Shown here piece after piece: positions 6,174-13,588 of a stretch of DNA of 21,781 nt (position 1 is its first letter; the number at the start of each line of letters is the position of its first letter). The notes under the pieces were generated by a model. The model did no database searches. It was given only the letters and a program-made list of their open reading frames with translations, and was not told the origin of the DNA. A program made the translations under genes and the position numbers. Origin of the DNA: a virus; IMG/VR virus record IMGVR_UViG_3300028178_000023, positions 1 to 21,781 of that record. One strand, 5' to 3'.

Positions 6174-6349
6174 CATTTATACACATAACACTTAGCAATT
6201 TGACGCGCTCAACATGAGTGCGACACCCGACAATCGCCCATTAATGCGTCCAGTTGGCAGCTAGTGCCGAGGTTGAAAGTGATTGTATCTTGTGAAAAAC
6301 CAAGAAGCAGACAACTTTAAAACGTGGAGACTCACTCATAACCCTTTAT
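6174..6349 (+). other. Non-coding late leader
   Basis: These 176 bp lie between two terminator-like hairpins and hold no convincing reading frame. One compact hairpin is seen: GCGCTCA (6205-6211) with TGAGTGC (6215-6221), one G-U pair and an ACA loop. With the flanking hairpins, the stretch could be a leader RNA where an antitermination complex loads, or it could produce a small RNA. No tRNA features were found. Confidence 0.4.
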
Positions 6350-6376
6350 AGCCCATTGCATAGTGGGCTTTTTTTA
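6350..6376 (+). terminator. Leader terminator 2, directly before the late genes
   Basis: AGCCCA pairs with TGGGCT across an 8-nt loop and is followed by a long T-rich run (TTTTTTATTTTT). The ribosome binding site TAGGAG of the next gene begins in the end of the T run. Late transcription must read through this hairpin to reach any structural gene unless another promoter lies downstream. Confidence 0.75.
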
Positions 6377-6391
6377 TTTTTAGGAGTCAAC

Positions 6392-6580
6392 ATGCTTTCG
6401 TCACTTGTCGGTGATTATTGGACAGTTAATTCAAATTCACGCAATGCAAATTGGTTTGTGGATGCGCGTGATAATAATTGGTTAGTGAATGTAAGAAATA
6501 GTAACTGGGTAGTTGATTTAAGAGAGGGAGCATTTAAAGTTGCTGCCCGTGTTCAAAATTGGATAGTTGATAAGAGGTAA
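6392..6580 (+). CDS. Small protein with strict 9-residue W/R repeats
   Basis: This 62-residue protein starts at ATG 6392, 7 nt after AGGAG. An upstream in-frame ATG at 6356 lies inside the terminator loop and is rejected. Arg falls at 17, 26, 35, 44, 53 and 62, exactly nine apart. Trp or Phe falls at 21, 30, 39, 48 and 57, also nine apart. The consensus is N-W-x-V-(D/N)-x-R-x-x, as in NWFVDARDNNWLVNVRNS. Alternating hydrophobic positions suggest short beta strands, perhaps a small sheet stack or a fibrous, trimerising element. It is followed 3 bp later by an Ig-like structural gene. The pairing and late position suggest a virion part, perhaps head decoration. Function is unknown. Confidence 0.65.
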   Translation: MLSSLVGDYWTVNSNSRNANWFVDARDNNWLVNVRNSNWVVDLREGAFKVAARVQNWIVDKR

Positions 6581-6583
6581 TGA

Positions 6584-6922
6584 ATGTCGCAAGTTCTAGA
6601 TAAACGAACGGCAGATAACCGACTATTTGATATTGATTGCTCAAAGCTTCTGCAAGCTGGCGAAACAATCACATCGATCACTTCGGTATTAGCTGATCAA
6701 GGCGGATTAGTATTCACTTCTCCAACAGTCAATTCAGTGCCGATCACTTACCCTGATGGCCGAGTCGTTCCGATTGGCCAAGTATGCCAGGTGCTAATAA
6801 GTGGTGGAGCAATACCGTCAACTACTTATCATTTGAACTGCACAATCAGAGCACTATTTGTAACAAGTATTAACCTGGCATTAGAAGCAACTGTTGTACT
6901 TCGATTAATCAATACACCGTAA
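6584..6922 (+). CDS. Ig-like phage structural protein
   Basis: This 112-residue protein is almost all beta. It opens with RLFDIDCSKLLQAGETITSI, runs through strands with a Gly-Gly turn (VLISGGAIPSTTYHLNC) and ends in a strand VVLRLI. The outline GETI...GG...TYHL.C.I is that of small Ig-like phage proteins (fiber-tail adaptor or head-decoration types). It lies before the terminase genes and directly after the W/R repeat protein, with which it probably works. The exact place in the virion cannot be read from the sequence. Confidence 0.55.
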   Translation: MSQVLDKRTADNRLFDIDCSKLLQAGETITSITSVLADQGGLVFTSPTVNSVPITYPDGRVVPIGQVCQVLISGGAIPSTTYHLNCTIRALFVTSINLALEATVVLRLINTP

Positions 6923-6933
6923 TTAACAGACAA

Positions 6934-7020
6934 GCTAATAGTGCCTTATAACATTAGCAAGTCGCGATGACTTCTCTCCTTCCCTTCCTCAGAAGGTTTT
7001 TTGCAAGGTCAGGCGCGACT
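6934..7020 (+). other. Nested inverted repeats before terS
   Basis: GCTAAT (6934-6939) pairs with ATTAGC (6953-6958). One base later, AGTCGCG (6960-6966) pairs with CGCGACT (7014-7020), enclosing a small terminator-like hairpin at 6983-7002. DNA next to the small terminase gene often holds the packaging recognition site (cos or pac), so this is a candidate. A purely transcriptional role for the enclosed hairpin is the alternative. Confidence 0.4.
6983..7002 (+). terminator. Short terminator-like hairpin before terS
   Basis: CCTTC, loop CTCA, GAAGG and then six T form a minimal intrinsic terminator (5-bp stem). It lies inside the AGTCGCG/CGCGACT inverted repeat and ends 42 bp before the terminase start. 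Confidence 0.55.
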
Positions 7021-7044
7021 GATTTATTTTCACATGGAGCAATT

Positions 7045-7503
7045 ATGGCGCTAACAGCAAAACAGCGCCGTTTCGTCGATGAATACCTGATAGATCTTAA
7101 TGCGACGCAAGCGGCTATCAGGTCTGGATTTTCTATAAAAAGAGCCTCAGAAATAGGCTATCAACTACTACAGAAAACTACAGTTCAAGAGTTCATTGTT
7201 ATTCGCATGAAAGAGCGCGAACAGCGAACAGAAATTACTCAAGACAAAATACTTGCTGACATCGAAAAAGTTAAACAGCATGCGATGAAAACAGGCTATG
7301 ACGCTCAAGGCAATGAGGTGATGAATAATTATCCATCTGCACTTAAGGCTTCTGAGTTACAAGGTAAGCATCTTGGCATGTGGGTGGAAAAACAAAGTAT
7401 TGAAGTCACTGGTAAAAATGGTGGCTCTATTAATGCGGTATTAAACACAATGACGGAAGCTCAATATAAGATTGCTTTGAAAGAAGCCTTAAACGAGTTG
7501 TAA
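7045..7503 (+). CDS. terS: Terminase small subunit
   Basis: This 152-residue protein matches the Terminase_2 type: LTAKQRRFVDEYLIDLNATQ, then AAIRSGFS, and an ALKASELQGKHLGM segment in the middle. The N-terminal helix-turn-helix (about 5-50) should bind the packaging site. The middle is the oligomerisation part, and the C-terminus (ALKEALNEL) probably contacts the large subunit. ATG 7045 is chosen because ATGGAGC lies 6 nt upstream. An earlier in-frame ATG at 6967 would translate through the terminator hairpin and add a tail unlike the family. The large subunit follows 2 bp later. Confidence 0.88.
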   Translation: MALTAKQRRFVDEYLIDLNATQAAIRSGFSIKRASEIGYQLLQKTTVQEFIVIRMKEREQRTEITQDKILADIEKVKQHAMKTGYDAQGNEVMNNYPSALKASELQGKHLGMWVEKQSIEVTGKNGGSINAVLNTMTEAQYKIALKEALNEL

Positions 7504-7505
7504 TT

Positions 7506-8918
7506 ATGGCAAGCGCGATAGAAAAGCGCGTCGCTATAGTCAAAGCTTCGTCCGATGATTTATATACATTCTCACGCTTTATGTTTAAGGAGCGTCGTGG
7601 CTATTCTTGGCTATGTGCAGAACATCATGAAACAATATGTGATGCATTGATGAAAGTATATCGAGGCGACACTACTCGATTAATCATTAACATTGCGCCT
7701 AGATACTCAAAAACAGAATTAGCCGTTATTAACTTCATGGCATGGGCTTTAGGCAATGCACCTAATGCTGAATTTATACACACTAGCTATTCAAGTGTTC
7801 TTGCGGCTAACAATGCATGGCAGACACGTGAAATGGTTCAGCATGAATCATACAAAGAGATATTCCCGAACGTTCAATTAAGAACGGATAGTGCTGCCAA
7901 GAGTGAATGGCGTACGACTGATGGTGGTATCGTTTATGCCACTGGTGCTGGCGGTACAATTACAGGTTATGGCGCTGGCAAGCATCGTGAAGGCTTTGGT
8001 GGTGCGATTATTATCGATGACCCGCATAAAGCTGATGAAGCCAGAAGTGATGTAATGCGAAACAATGTGATTGAGTGGTTTCAGAACACTCTTGAATCAC
8101 GCAAGAACTCACCACAAACACCAATCATTCTAATCATGCAGCGATTGCATGAAAGTGATTTGGCTGGCTGGCTGCTGAATGGTGGAAATGGTGAAAATTG
8201 GGAACACATCAAGCTTGAAACCTTGAAAGATGACGGAACGGCTTTATGGCCTGCTAAGCATGATGTAGAAACACTGCGCCGCATGCGTGATTCTAATCCA
8301 TATGTTTTCTCAGGACAGTATCAGCAATCACCAACCACCCCACAAGGTAACGTGATTAAGCCTGATGCAATGCCTGTTATAGAAGCTATTCCTTCTGATT
8401 TATCCATTCAATGGGTTCGTAAGTGGGATTTAGCCGCAACAATGCCTAAGGTTGGCAATGACCCAGACTGGACGGTTGGCGCAAGAATTGGCAAAGACCG
8501 TGATGGAAGGTTCTATATTACTGACATCGTTCGTATGCGTGGTTTGGCTGATGAAGTCGAAAGCGCCATTGTTAACACTGCTGCACGTGATGGTCGTTCT
8601 GTACGGATTGCAATATCTCAAGACCCTGGACAAGCTGGTAAGTCTCAAGTGTTGTATTTAACACGTAAATTAGCTGGTTATAACGTGGTTTCAAGCCCTG
8701 AAACGGGTGATAAGGTAACTCGCGCAGAACCAATGGCTGCGCAAATTAACGTAGGCAATGTCAGCATAATAAAATCGCCATGGAATGATGCGCTTATATC
8801 TGAAATGCGAATGTTTCCGAATGGCTCTCATGATGACCAAGTTGATGCTTGCTCAGGAGCCTTTAATGAGCTAATTGGTAACCAAGCCATGCAACGAATA
8901 AAACTTATAGGACTGTAA
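7506..8918 (+). CDS. terL: Terminase large subunit
   Basis: This 470-residue packaging motor has two domains. The ATPase has a Walker A-like APRYSKTE at 64-71, a Walker B GAIIIDDPHK at 166-175 and a coupling-like LIMQRLHESDLAGWLL at 209-224. The RNase H-like nuclease has acidic residues at D308 (VRKWDLA), D373 (ISQDPG) and D443/D444/D447 (SHDDQVDA). These are in the expected order, so the enzyme looks intact. The length is normal for this family. It translocates DNA through the portal and cuts the concatemer. Its stop shares a base with the portal start (TAATG). Confidence 0.92.
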   Translation: MASAIEKRVAIVKASSDDLYTFSRFMFKERRGYSWLCAEHHETICDALMKVYRGDTTRLIINIAPRYSKTELAVINFMAWALGNAPNAEFIHTSYSSVLAANNAWQTREMVQHESYKEIFPNVQLRTDSAAKSEWRTTDGGIVYATGAGGTITGYGAGKHREGFGGAIIIDDPHKADEARSDVMRNNVIEWFQNTLESRKNSPQTPIILIMQRLHESDLAGWLLNGGNGENWEHIKLETLKDDGTALWPAKHDVETLRRMRDSNPYVFSGQYQQSPTTPQGNVIKPDAMPVIEAIPSDLSIQWVRKWDLAATMPKVGNDPDWTVGARIGKDRDGRFYITDIVRMRGLADEVESAIVNTAARDGRSVRIAISQDPGQAGKSQVLYLTRKLAGYNVVSSPETGDKVTRAEPMAAQINVGNVSIIKSPWNDALISEMRMFPNGSHDDQVDACSGAFNELIGNQAMQRIKLIGL

Positions 8919-10324
8919 TGATTAAACCCGATACCCAACACAGCGATTACGCCAAAGCGCAAACTCGCTGGACTAAGTGCCGAGACGTTATAGACGGTGA
9001 AGACTCCGTTCATAAGGCAGGTGAATCATACTTACCTAAACTTACTGAGCAGACGGATGCTGATTACAAAGCCTATGTGCTAAGAACGCCATTCTATAAC
9101 GCAACGGCTCGTACGATTGATGGACTTGTTGGGATGTTGTTTCGTAAAGAGCCAGTTCTCAATATTCCAACAACATTACAACCAATTATTGATGATATTA
9201 CGTTAACGAATTGTGACTTTAACGAGCTATCAGAGATTGTTGCACGTGAAGTGATTGGTGTTGGTCGCGTTGGCCTGCTAGTTGAATATCCTCAAGTTGA
9301 AACTAAAGGAATTACCAAGGCGCAAGCATCATCACAAAACTTGCGCCCATACGTCACAACATACAAAGCAGAAAGCATTAATAATTGGCGTGCGGAACGT
9401 ATCAATAACGCAATGCAATTGGTTATGGCAACTCTTATGGAAGTTGCAACCGAATGGGTTAACGAATTTGAATCAAAACAAATTCAGCAAATTAGAGCAT
9501 TGTTGCTTGAAGAAGGAAAATACTTACAACGTGTCTATCGTAAGAATATCAGGGATGAGTGGGAGCAATTCAACGAGGATATTATTCCCCTGATGAATGG
9601 CAAGCCTTTAACTTACATTCCATTCGTTATATTTGGCCCATTCCACAATGATGTCAGCACTCAGAAGCCACCAGTGTATGACTTGGTTACATTAAATTTA
9701 AGTCATTACCGTAGCACGGCAGATTTAGAACATGGCGCACACTTCACTGGATTGCCAACAGCGGTTATTACTGGTTATCAGTCATTAGATGGTGAAAAGT
9801 TGAGTATCGGAAGTGCAACAGCTTGGGTATTTCCTGAACCAACGGCTAAAGCTACTTATTTGGAATTCACCGGGCAAGGTTTAAGTTCATTAGAGAACAG
9901 GCTTAAAGCTAAAGAGGCTGGAATGGCTGCTATCGGTGCCAGAATGCTTGCTCCTGAGAAGTCATCAGCAGAGGCTGAGAGAACTGTCCAAATGCGACAT
10001 GCTGGCGAAGGTGCTGTACTTGGCGTTATTGGTGACATGATTGAACATGGCTTTGACCGTATATTAAAAATTATTGCTGATTGGGAAGGTGTCAAAGAAG
10101 AAGTAAGCACAGAATTTAATGATGACTTCATTGATTCCGTAATGACATCACAAGATGTTCTTGCATTAGTTCAAGCATGGCAAGCAGGTGCGATCTCATT
10201 TGATTCGCTTTTCTGGAATCTTAAGCAAGGTGAACTTGTTGAAGGCGACAAAACTGCCGATGAAGAAAAAGTGCTAATCAAGGCTTATAAACCAGCCCCA
10301 GTTACTGAAACAATCATCGCATAA
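8918..10324 (+). CDS. Portal protein, DUF4055 family
   Basis: This 468-residue protein is recognised by the DUF4055 pattern. It has an N-terminal Y.....W...RD...G pattern, then YVLRTPFYNATARTIDGLVG, MLFRKEP, the ARAVxGVGR-like VAREVIGVGRVGLLVEYP, and YIPFVIFGP in the middle. LYxFTG-like YLEFTGQGLSSLENRLKAKE and a helix with MAAIGARML and SAEAERTVQMRHAGE complete the pattern. DUF4055 proteins act as portals, forming the ring through which DNA enters the head and to which the neck attaches. The gene lies between terL and the scaffold, as expected. A terminator-like hairpin follows. Confidence 0.82.
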   Translation: MIKPDTQHSDYAKAQTRWTKCRDVIDGEDSVHKAGESYLPKLTEQTDADYKAYVLRTPFYNATARTIDGLVGMLFRKEPVLNIPTTLQPIIDDITLTNCDFNELSEIVAREVIGVGRVGLLVEYPQVETKGITKAQASSQNLRPYVTTYKAESINNWRAERINNAMQLVMATLMEVATEWVNEFESKQIQQIRALLLEEGKYLQRVYRKNIRDEWEQFNEDIIPLMNGKPLTYIPFVIFGPFHNDVSTQKPPVYDLVTLNLSHYRSTADLEHGAHFTGLPTAVITGYQSLDGEKLSIGSATAWVFPEPTAKATYLEFTGQGLSSLENRLKAKEAGMAAIGARMLAPEKSSAEAERTVQMRHAGEGAVLGVIGDMIEHGFDRILKIIADWEGVKEEVSTEFNDDFIDSVMTSQDVLALVQAWQAGAISFDSLFWNLKQGELVEGDKTADEEKVLIKAYKPAPVTETIIA

Positions 10325-10343
10325 CAAATTAAAGATTTAACCG

Positions 10344-10374
10344 AAACCGCCTTTCTGTGATTGGCGGTTTTTTT
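10344..10374 (+). terminator. Terminator after the portal gene
   Basis: AAACCGCC (10344-10351) pairs with GGCGGTTT (10363-10370) across an 11-nt loop that contains CTGTG. The T run (10368-10374) completes a strong intrinsic terminator. It separates packaging and portal genes from the scaffold and coat genes. Confidence 0.85.
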
Positions 10375-10375
10375 A

Positions 10376-10431
10376 TGGACTGTGTCCACCCGCAACTGGT
10401 CTGTGACCAACGTTATTAAGGCTGTGCCTTA
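10376..10431 (+). repeat. Array of three TGT-loop hairpins, 21-nt period
   Basis: Three perfect short inverted repeats share a TGT loop and the core CTGTG: TGGAC-TGT-GTCCA (10376-10388), TGGTC-TGT-GACCA (10397-10409) and TAAGGC-TGT-GCCTTA (10417-10431). Their loop centres are at 10382, 10403 and 10424, exactly 21 nt apart. Stem sequences differ but pairing is kept, which argues for selection on structure or on palindromic DNA sites two helical turns apart. The last ends 13 nt before the scaffold start codon. It could be an RNA control site for scaffold translation or an operator. Confidence 0.7.
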
Positions 10432-10444
10432 GAAAGAAGCTACC

Positions 10445-11068
10445 ATGAAATTAGAAGATTTAACGCAAGAAAAACTAGATGAAGTATTAGCATCAGTTGA
10501 AGCAATGACAGCCAGTAATCAAGGATTAAAAGCAGATTTAGCCAAAGCGAAAGCAAAAGCAAAAGGTGCTGATATTGATCCTGAAGTCCATGCTGGATTG
10601 CAAACCCAAGTAGAAGAATTAACTACTAAGTTAGACAAGTTAACTAGAGATAGCACCAAGCAAATTGAAACTCTCAATAAAACTTTGGGTGATAAAGATG
10701 GTGCAATTAATAAATACTTAGTTGAATCTCAGTTAACTGATGCACTAGCAAAAGCAGGCGTAAAACCTGAGTTTATGGATGCAAGCAAGGCACTCCTTAA
10801 GTCACAAGCTACCATCAAATCAGAAAACGGTGAGTACAAAGCACTGATTGGCGACAAAGCGTTATCTGACCACGTAAAAGAGTGGGCAACTGGTGAGCAA
10901 GGCAAACATTTTGTAGCAGCAGCTGAAAATAACGGCGGCGGCTCTCAAGGTGGTGGCAATAAAGGAACTGGCAAAACAATGACAAGAGCAGAGCATGACC
11001 AGAAGTCAGCAGCTGGCGACAGAACCCTTCAAGCCTTCTTTAGAGAAGGCGGAACTCTAGTTGACTAG
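10445..11068 (+). CDS. Capsid scaffold protein
   Basis: This 207-residue protein is typical of scaffolds. It has a long, highly charged N-terminal helix or coiled coil (MKLEDLTQEKLDEVLASVEA, then LKADLAKAKAKAKG and VEELTTKLDKL). A middle segment follows (ESQLTDALAKAGVKPEFMDA, then DHVKEWATGEQGKHFVAA), then a Gly/Asn-rich linker (about 167-180) and a polar tail. Scaffold proteins guide coat assembly into a procapsid and then leave. The place directly before the coat gene supports the call. The ribosome binding site is weak (GAAAGAAG), and an unusual hairpin array stands just upstream, so synthesis may be controlled after transcription. Confidence 0.8.
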   Translation: MKLEDLTQEKLDEVLASVEAMTASNQGLKADLAKAKAKAKGADIDPEVHAGLQTQVEELTTKLDKLTRDSTKQIETLNKTLGDKDGAINKYLVESQLTDALAKAGVKPEFMDASKALLKSQATIKSENGEYKALIGDKALSDHVKEWATGEQGKHFVAAAENNGGGSQGGGNKGTGKTMTRAEHDQKSAAGDRTLQAFFREGGTLVD

Positions 11069-11087
11069 CTAAATAATTAGTAAACAT

Positions 11088-11110
11088 AGCCCGCTAAATG
11101 CGGGTTTTTT
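11088..11110 (+). terminator. Hairpin with T run before the coat gene
   Basis: AGCCCGC pairs with GCGGGTT (one G-U pair) around TAAAT and is followed by six T. The coat ribosome binding site TAGGA begins 6 nt after the T run. Partial read-through or antitermination would be needed for full coat expression from upstream. Confidence 0.78.
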
Positions 11111-11129
11111 CATTTTAGGAATAAAAATC

Positions 11130-12287
11130 ATGGCAAATACGCTTACCAACCTTATACCCTACATGTACGAAGGCGCGGACGTTGTTTCACGTGAGCTTGT
11201 TGGATTTATCCCAGCAGTAACGCGCGATACTAAATCAGAAGGTGCTGCATTAGGTCAAGTAATCAACATCCCAGTAGTGGGCGCGGTAACAGGTGGTAAC
11301 GTAACACCTGGTTCATTTCCTCCTGATGATGGTGACTTTGCTCCTGCAAATACCACAATGACCATCAGCAAGTCACGTTACTGGCCTATTCGCTGGTCTG
11401 GTGAAGATATTAAAGGCGTAGATCAAACAGATATTTATGGTCACGTTAATTCACAACGCTTTGCCCAGGCAATGCGTGCTGCTGTAAATGAAATTGAAAC
11501 CGATCTAGCTAACCTTTACCAATTTACATCACGTGCTTACGGTACGGTTGGTACAACACCATTCGGTGTTGCTGGTGACCTTTCAGACGCTTCACTTGTT
11601 CGTCAGATTCTTGAAGATAACGGTGCGCCTACCGGCGATTTACAAATGGTTCTTGGCTCAAGCGCAACGGCAAACATACGCGGCAAACAAACTATTCTTC
11701 TGAAAGCAAATGAAGGTGGTGACGTTCGATTGATGCGAGATGGCTCTATCTCTGCTTTACCTGTTGATGGTTTCAACCTTCACTTATCAGGTCTAGTAAC
11801 AGCACCTGCCGTTGGTAACAACACTGGCGGTTACACATCATCTGCGGCAGGTTTTGCAGCTGGCTCAACAACCATTGCGGTTATTACAGGTACAGGTACC
11901 ATCCTTGCAGGTGACATCATCACATTTGCAGGTGACACCAATAAATATGTTGTAGCAACAGGCGTTGCGGCGGCGGGTAATCTGGTAATTGCAGAGCCTG
12001 GCCTACGTCAAGTACTACCAGCATCAGCCACAGCAATCACCATTATTGCATCAGCAAAACGAAACATGGCGTTCAGTAAGTCAGCCATCGCACTGATCAC
12101 TCGTGCTCCTGCACTTCCTTCAGGCGGTGATATGGCAACTGATCAAGTTCAAATTACTGACCCGTTCAGCGGCATGACATTTACGATCTCAGAGTACAAG
12201 CAATACAAGCGCGTTAAATACGAGCTTGCAATTGCATGGGGTGTTAAAGTTATTGCTCCTCGTCATACGGCAATCTTAATCGGTTAA
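11130..12287 (+). CDS. Major capsid protein, P22 coat-like
   Basis: This 385-residue protein follows the P22 gp5-like coat family with the HK97 fold. The N-terminal ADVVSRELVGFIPAVTRDT is followed by VINIPVVGAV and a PG.FPPDDGDF segment. A long helix is seen at about 104-133 (VNSQRFAQAMRAAVNEIETD), then YGTVGTTPFG and a LQMVLGSSATANIRG segment. A beta-rich insertion at about 236-308 contains ILAGDIITFAGDTNKYVV, and the C-terminus contains YKQYKRVKYELAIAWGVKVI. The insertion matches the accessory domain of P22-type coats. The start has AGGA 9 nt upstream. It forms the shell with the scaffold encoded just before it. Confidence 0.88.
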   Translation: MANTLTNLIPYMYEGADVVSRELVGFIPAVTRDTKSEGAALGQVINIPVVGAVTGGNVTPGSFPPDDGDFAPANTTMTISKSRYWPIRWSGEDIKGVDQTDIYGHVNSQRFAQAMRAAVNEIETDLANLYQFTSRAYGTVGTTPFGVAGDLSDASLVRQILEDNGAPTGDLQMVLGSSATANIRGKQTILLKANEGGDVRLMRDGSISALPVDGFNLHLSGLVTAPAVGNNTGGYTSSAAGFAAGSTTIAVITGTGTILAGDIITFAGDTNKYVVATGVAAAGNLVIAEPGLRQVLPASATAITIIASAKRNMAFSKSAIALITRAPALPSGGDMATDQVQITDPFSGMTFTISEYKQYKRVKYELAIAWGVKVIAPRHTAILIG

Positions 12288-12306
12288 TTGACTGATAAGG
12301 TAATTC

Positions 12307-12330
12307 AAGCCACTTCTCACGAGGTGGCTT
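12307..12330 (+). terminator. Strong hairpin without T run after the coat gene
   Basis: AAGCCACTTC pairs with GAGGTGGCTT (10 bp, one G-U) around TCAC. It is followed by CTGTAACC and not by T, so it is a poor intrinsic terminator. It may protect the 3' end of coat mRNA from exonucleases or mark a processing point. Confidence 0.55.
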
Positions 12331-12368
12331 CTGTAACCGTAAGTCATTTTCTTTAATAGGAGTTAATT

Positions 12369-12506
12369 ATGTCTGAATATACAACTGAAACTATTTTCGT
12401 TACTGATGCTGACCATCCTGATGGCTATTTAATAAATAAAGAAGATTTTAACGAAGCCATTCATACAAAAGCTGTTGAAGAGAAGCCAAAGAGCAAAAAA
12501 TCTTAA
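12369..12506 (+). CDS. Tiny conserved-looking protein after the coat gene
   Basis: This 45-residue frame has a strong ribosome binding site (AGGAG, 6 nt upstream) and runs from ATG 12369 to TAA 12504-12506. The middle HPDGYLINKEDFNEAIHTK resembles small proteins often found after phage coat genes. The tail is Lys-rich (EEKPKSKKS). It is soluble with no membrane segment. The role is unknown; minor head component or head-completion accessory is a guess from position. Confidence 0.6.
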   Translation: MSEYTTETIFVTDADHPDGYLINKEDFNEAIHTKAVEEKPKSKKS

Positions 12507-12536
12507 TCAGTAAGTCAATTTAATTTAGGGTAAAAA

Positions 12537-12938
12537 ATGGCTTTAACTAATGCACAAAAAGTAGATGTCCGCAGGTGGATTGGTTACGGCATGATTGCCG
12601 ATGGCAACATCATTGACACTAGCGACTTTGCTTATGGCATGAGGTCACCAGCCGTTATTACAACACTGGTGCATCGATTAAACACAATGCAGACAGAAGA
12701 AGAAGCTGTTTTAACTAGCGTTTACTTGACACCACTTACCGTGATGGAGGCTGCTATACCAGGTATCGGAGCAAACCTAGACACTGATGAAGCCGCCGTA
12801 TGGAAGCATAATAAAAACGAGTTAAATGATAGACGTGCGCTGTTTAATTCTGTTCGACGTGATTTATGTGGGTTCTTAGGATTTCCTCCCGGGCCATATT
12901 TAACATCTTCTAACTCTGTCTCGCTATCGAGGGCATAA
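12537..12938 (+). CDS. Head-tail connector (adaptor) protein
   Basis: This 133-residue, mostly helical protein opens with LTNAQKVDVRRWIGYGM, the usual start of small adaptor proteins after the coat gene in this kind of phage. It has a long helix with LVHRLNTMQTEEEAVLTSVY and a C-terminal helix DRRALFNSVRRDLCGFLG. Such proteins dock on the portal and form the first ring of the neck. The order coat, adaptor, further neck proteins and tail terminator agrees. The next gene starts in its stop (TAATG). Confidence 0.7.
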   Translation: MALTNAQKVDVRRWIGYGMIADGNIIDTSDFAYGMRSPAVITTLVHRLNTMQTEEEAVLTSVYLTPLTVMEAAIPGIGANLDTDEAAVWKHNKNELNDRRALFNSVRRDLCGFLGFPPGPYLTSSNSVSLSRA

Positions 12939-13588
12939 TGGACGGCCCAACCATACAGGCTCGAGTTTACGCAGGATATGCGAAGGCTGCTAACGTTATT
13001 GGCTTACCTTATCAGCAATACAGACCATTATCTGCAAATGCTCCGTTAAGCAATTTAATTTCAACAATTAAAGCCGCATTCGATTCAACACCAAACTATA
13101 AATTTACAACACCGAATGAATATGGTGACCCTTCATGGTTTGGTCTGATAAACGATGCTTCTGTGTTAACGGGTGATTATCTTATTAGCACCAATGATAT
13201 TAAATTCATAGCAGGTAAACAGTTCCTTTTACCAGTTATTGCAGTTGATTGTAATCGTAAAGTTAAAATCGTAAGACAGTCTGTTGAGAACAATGTTGGT
13301 GCAGTTTCATATGGCGGCATGATTCCTGCTAAAGAAGTTGAGATACTCGGCACGACTAATAACTTCTGGCCAGCCTCAATTTTAGTCGGTGGCAAGAGTC
13401 AAACTGGCGTTAAATTACCAGGCGATACTAAGCAAGCTGGATGGCGTGTGCTATTACCACCAAGCGTGCCGGTTACTTTAAATTATGGCGACATTATCAT
13501 TGATGATCTTGATCGTAGATACGTGATTGAATCAGCAGAATTTACTGATTTAGGCTGGCGTATTGGTGCTGTAGAGCAACATTCATAA
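12938..13588 (+). CDS. Neck-region structural protein, unknown role
   Basis: This 216-residue protein opens MDGPTIQARVYAGYAKAANV, which I associate with conserved proteins of this size between adaptor and tail terminator genes in proteobacterial phages. The middle has beta stretches (DYLISTNDIKFIAGKQFLLP, then AVDCNRKVKIVR). The end has a stopper-like strand pattern (NYGDIIIDDLDRRYVIESAE, then GWRIGAVEQ). A head-closure role is plausible from the last part and from gene order but is not proved. It shares single-base overlaps with both neighbours. Confidence 0.6.
   Translation: MDGPTIQARVYAGYAKAANVIGLPYQQYRPLSANAPLSNLISTIKAAFDSTPNYKFTTPNEYGDPSWFGLINDASVLTGDYLISTNDIKFIAGKQFLLPVIAVDCNRKVKIVRQSVENNVGAVSYGGMIPAKEVEILGTTNNFWPASILVGGKSQTGVKLPGDTKQAGWRVLLPPSVPVTLNYGDIIIDDLDRRYVIESAEFTDLGWRIGAVEQHS

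Noticed and set aside
6174-6349. Possible tRNA or lysis gene in the leader.
   Set aside because: No cloverleaf or T-loop consensus is present, and the longest frames are about 16 codons. It is left as non-coding leader.
6356-6391. Longer start for the W/R repeat protein at ATG 6356.
   Set aside because: The ATG lies in the loop of a terminator-like hairpin. The TAGGAG site points to ATG 6392.
6967-7044. Longer start for the small terminase at ATG 6967.
   Set aside because: It would translate through a hairpin and T run and add residues unlike the family. ATG 7045 has a good ribosome binding site.
9856-10131. Leftward 91-residue frame inside the portal gene.
   Set aside because: Ser/Ala/Pro-rich reverse reading of coding DNA with no independent support.
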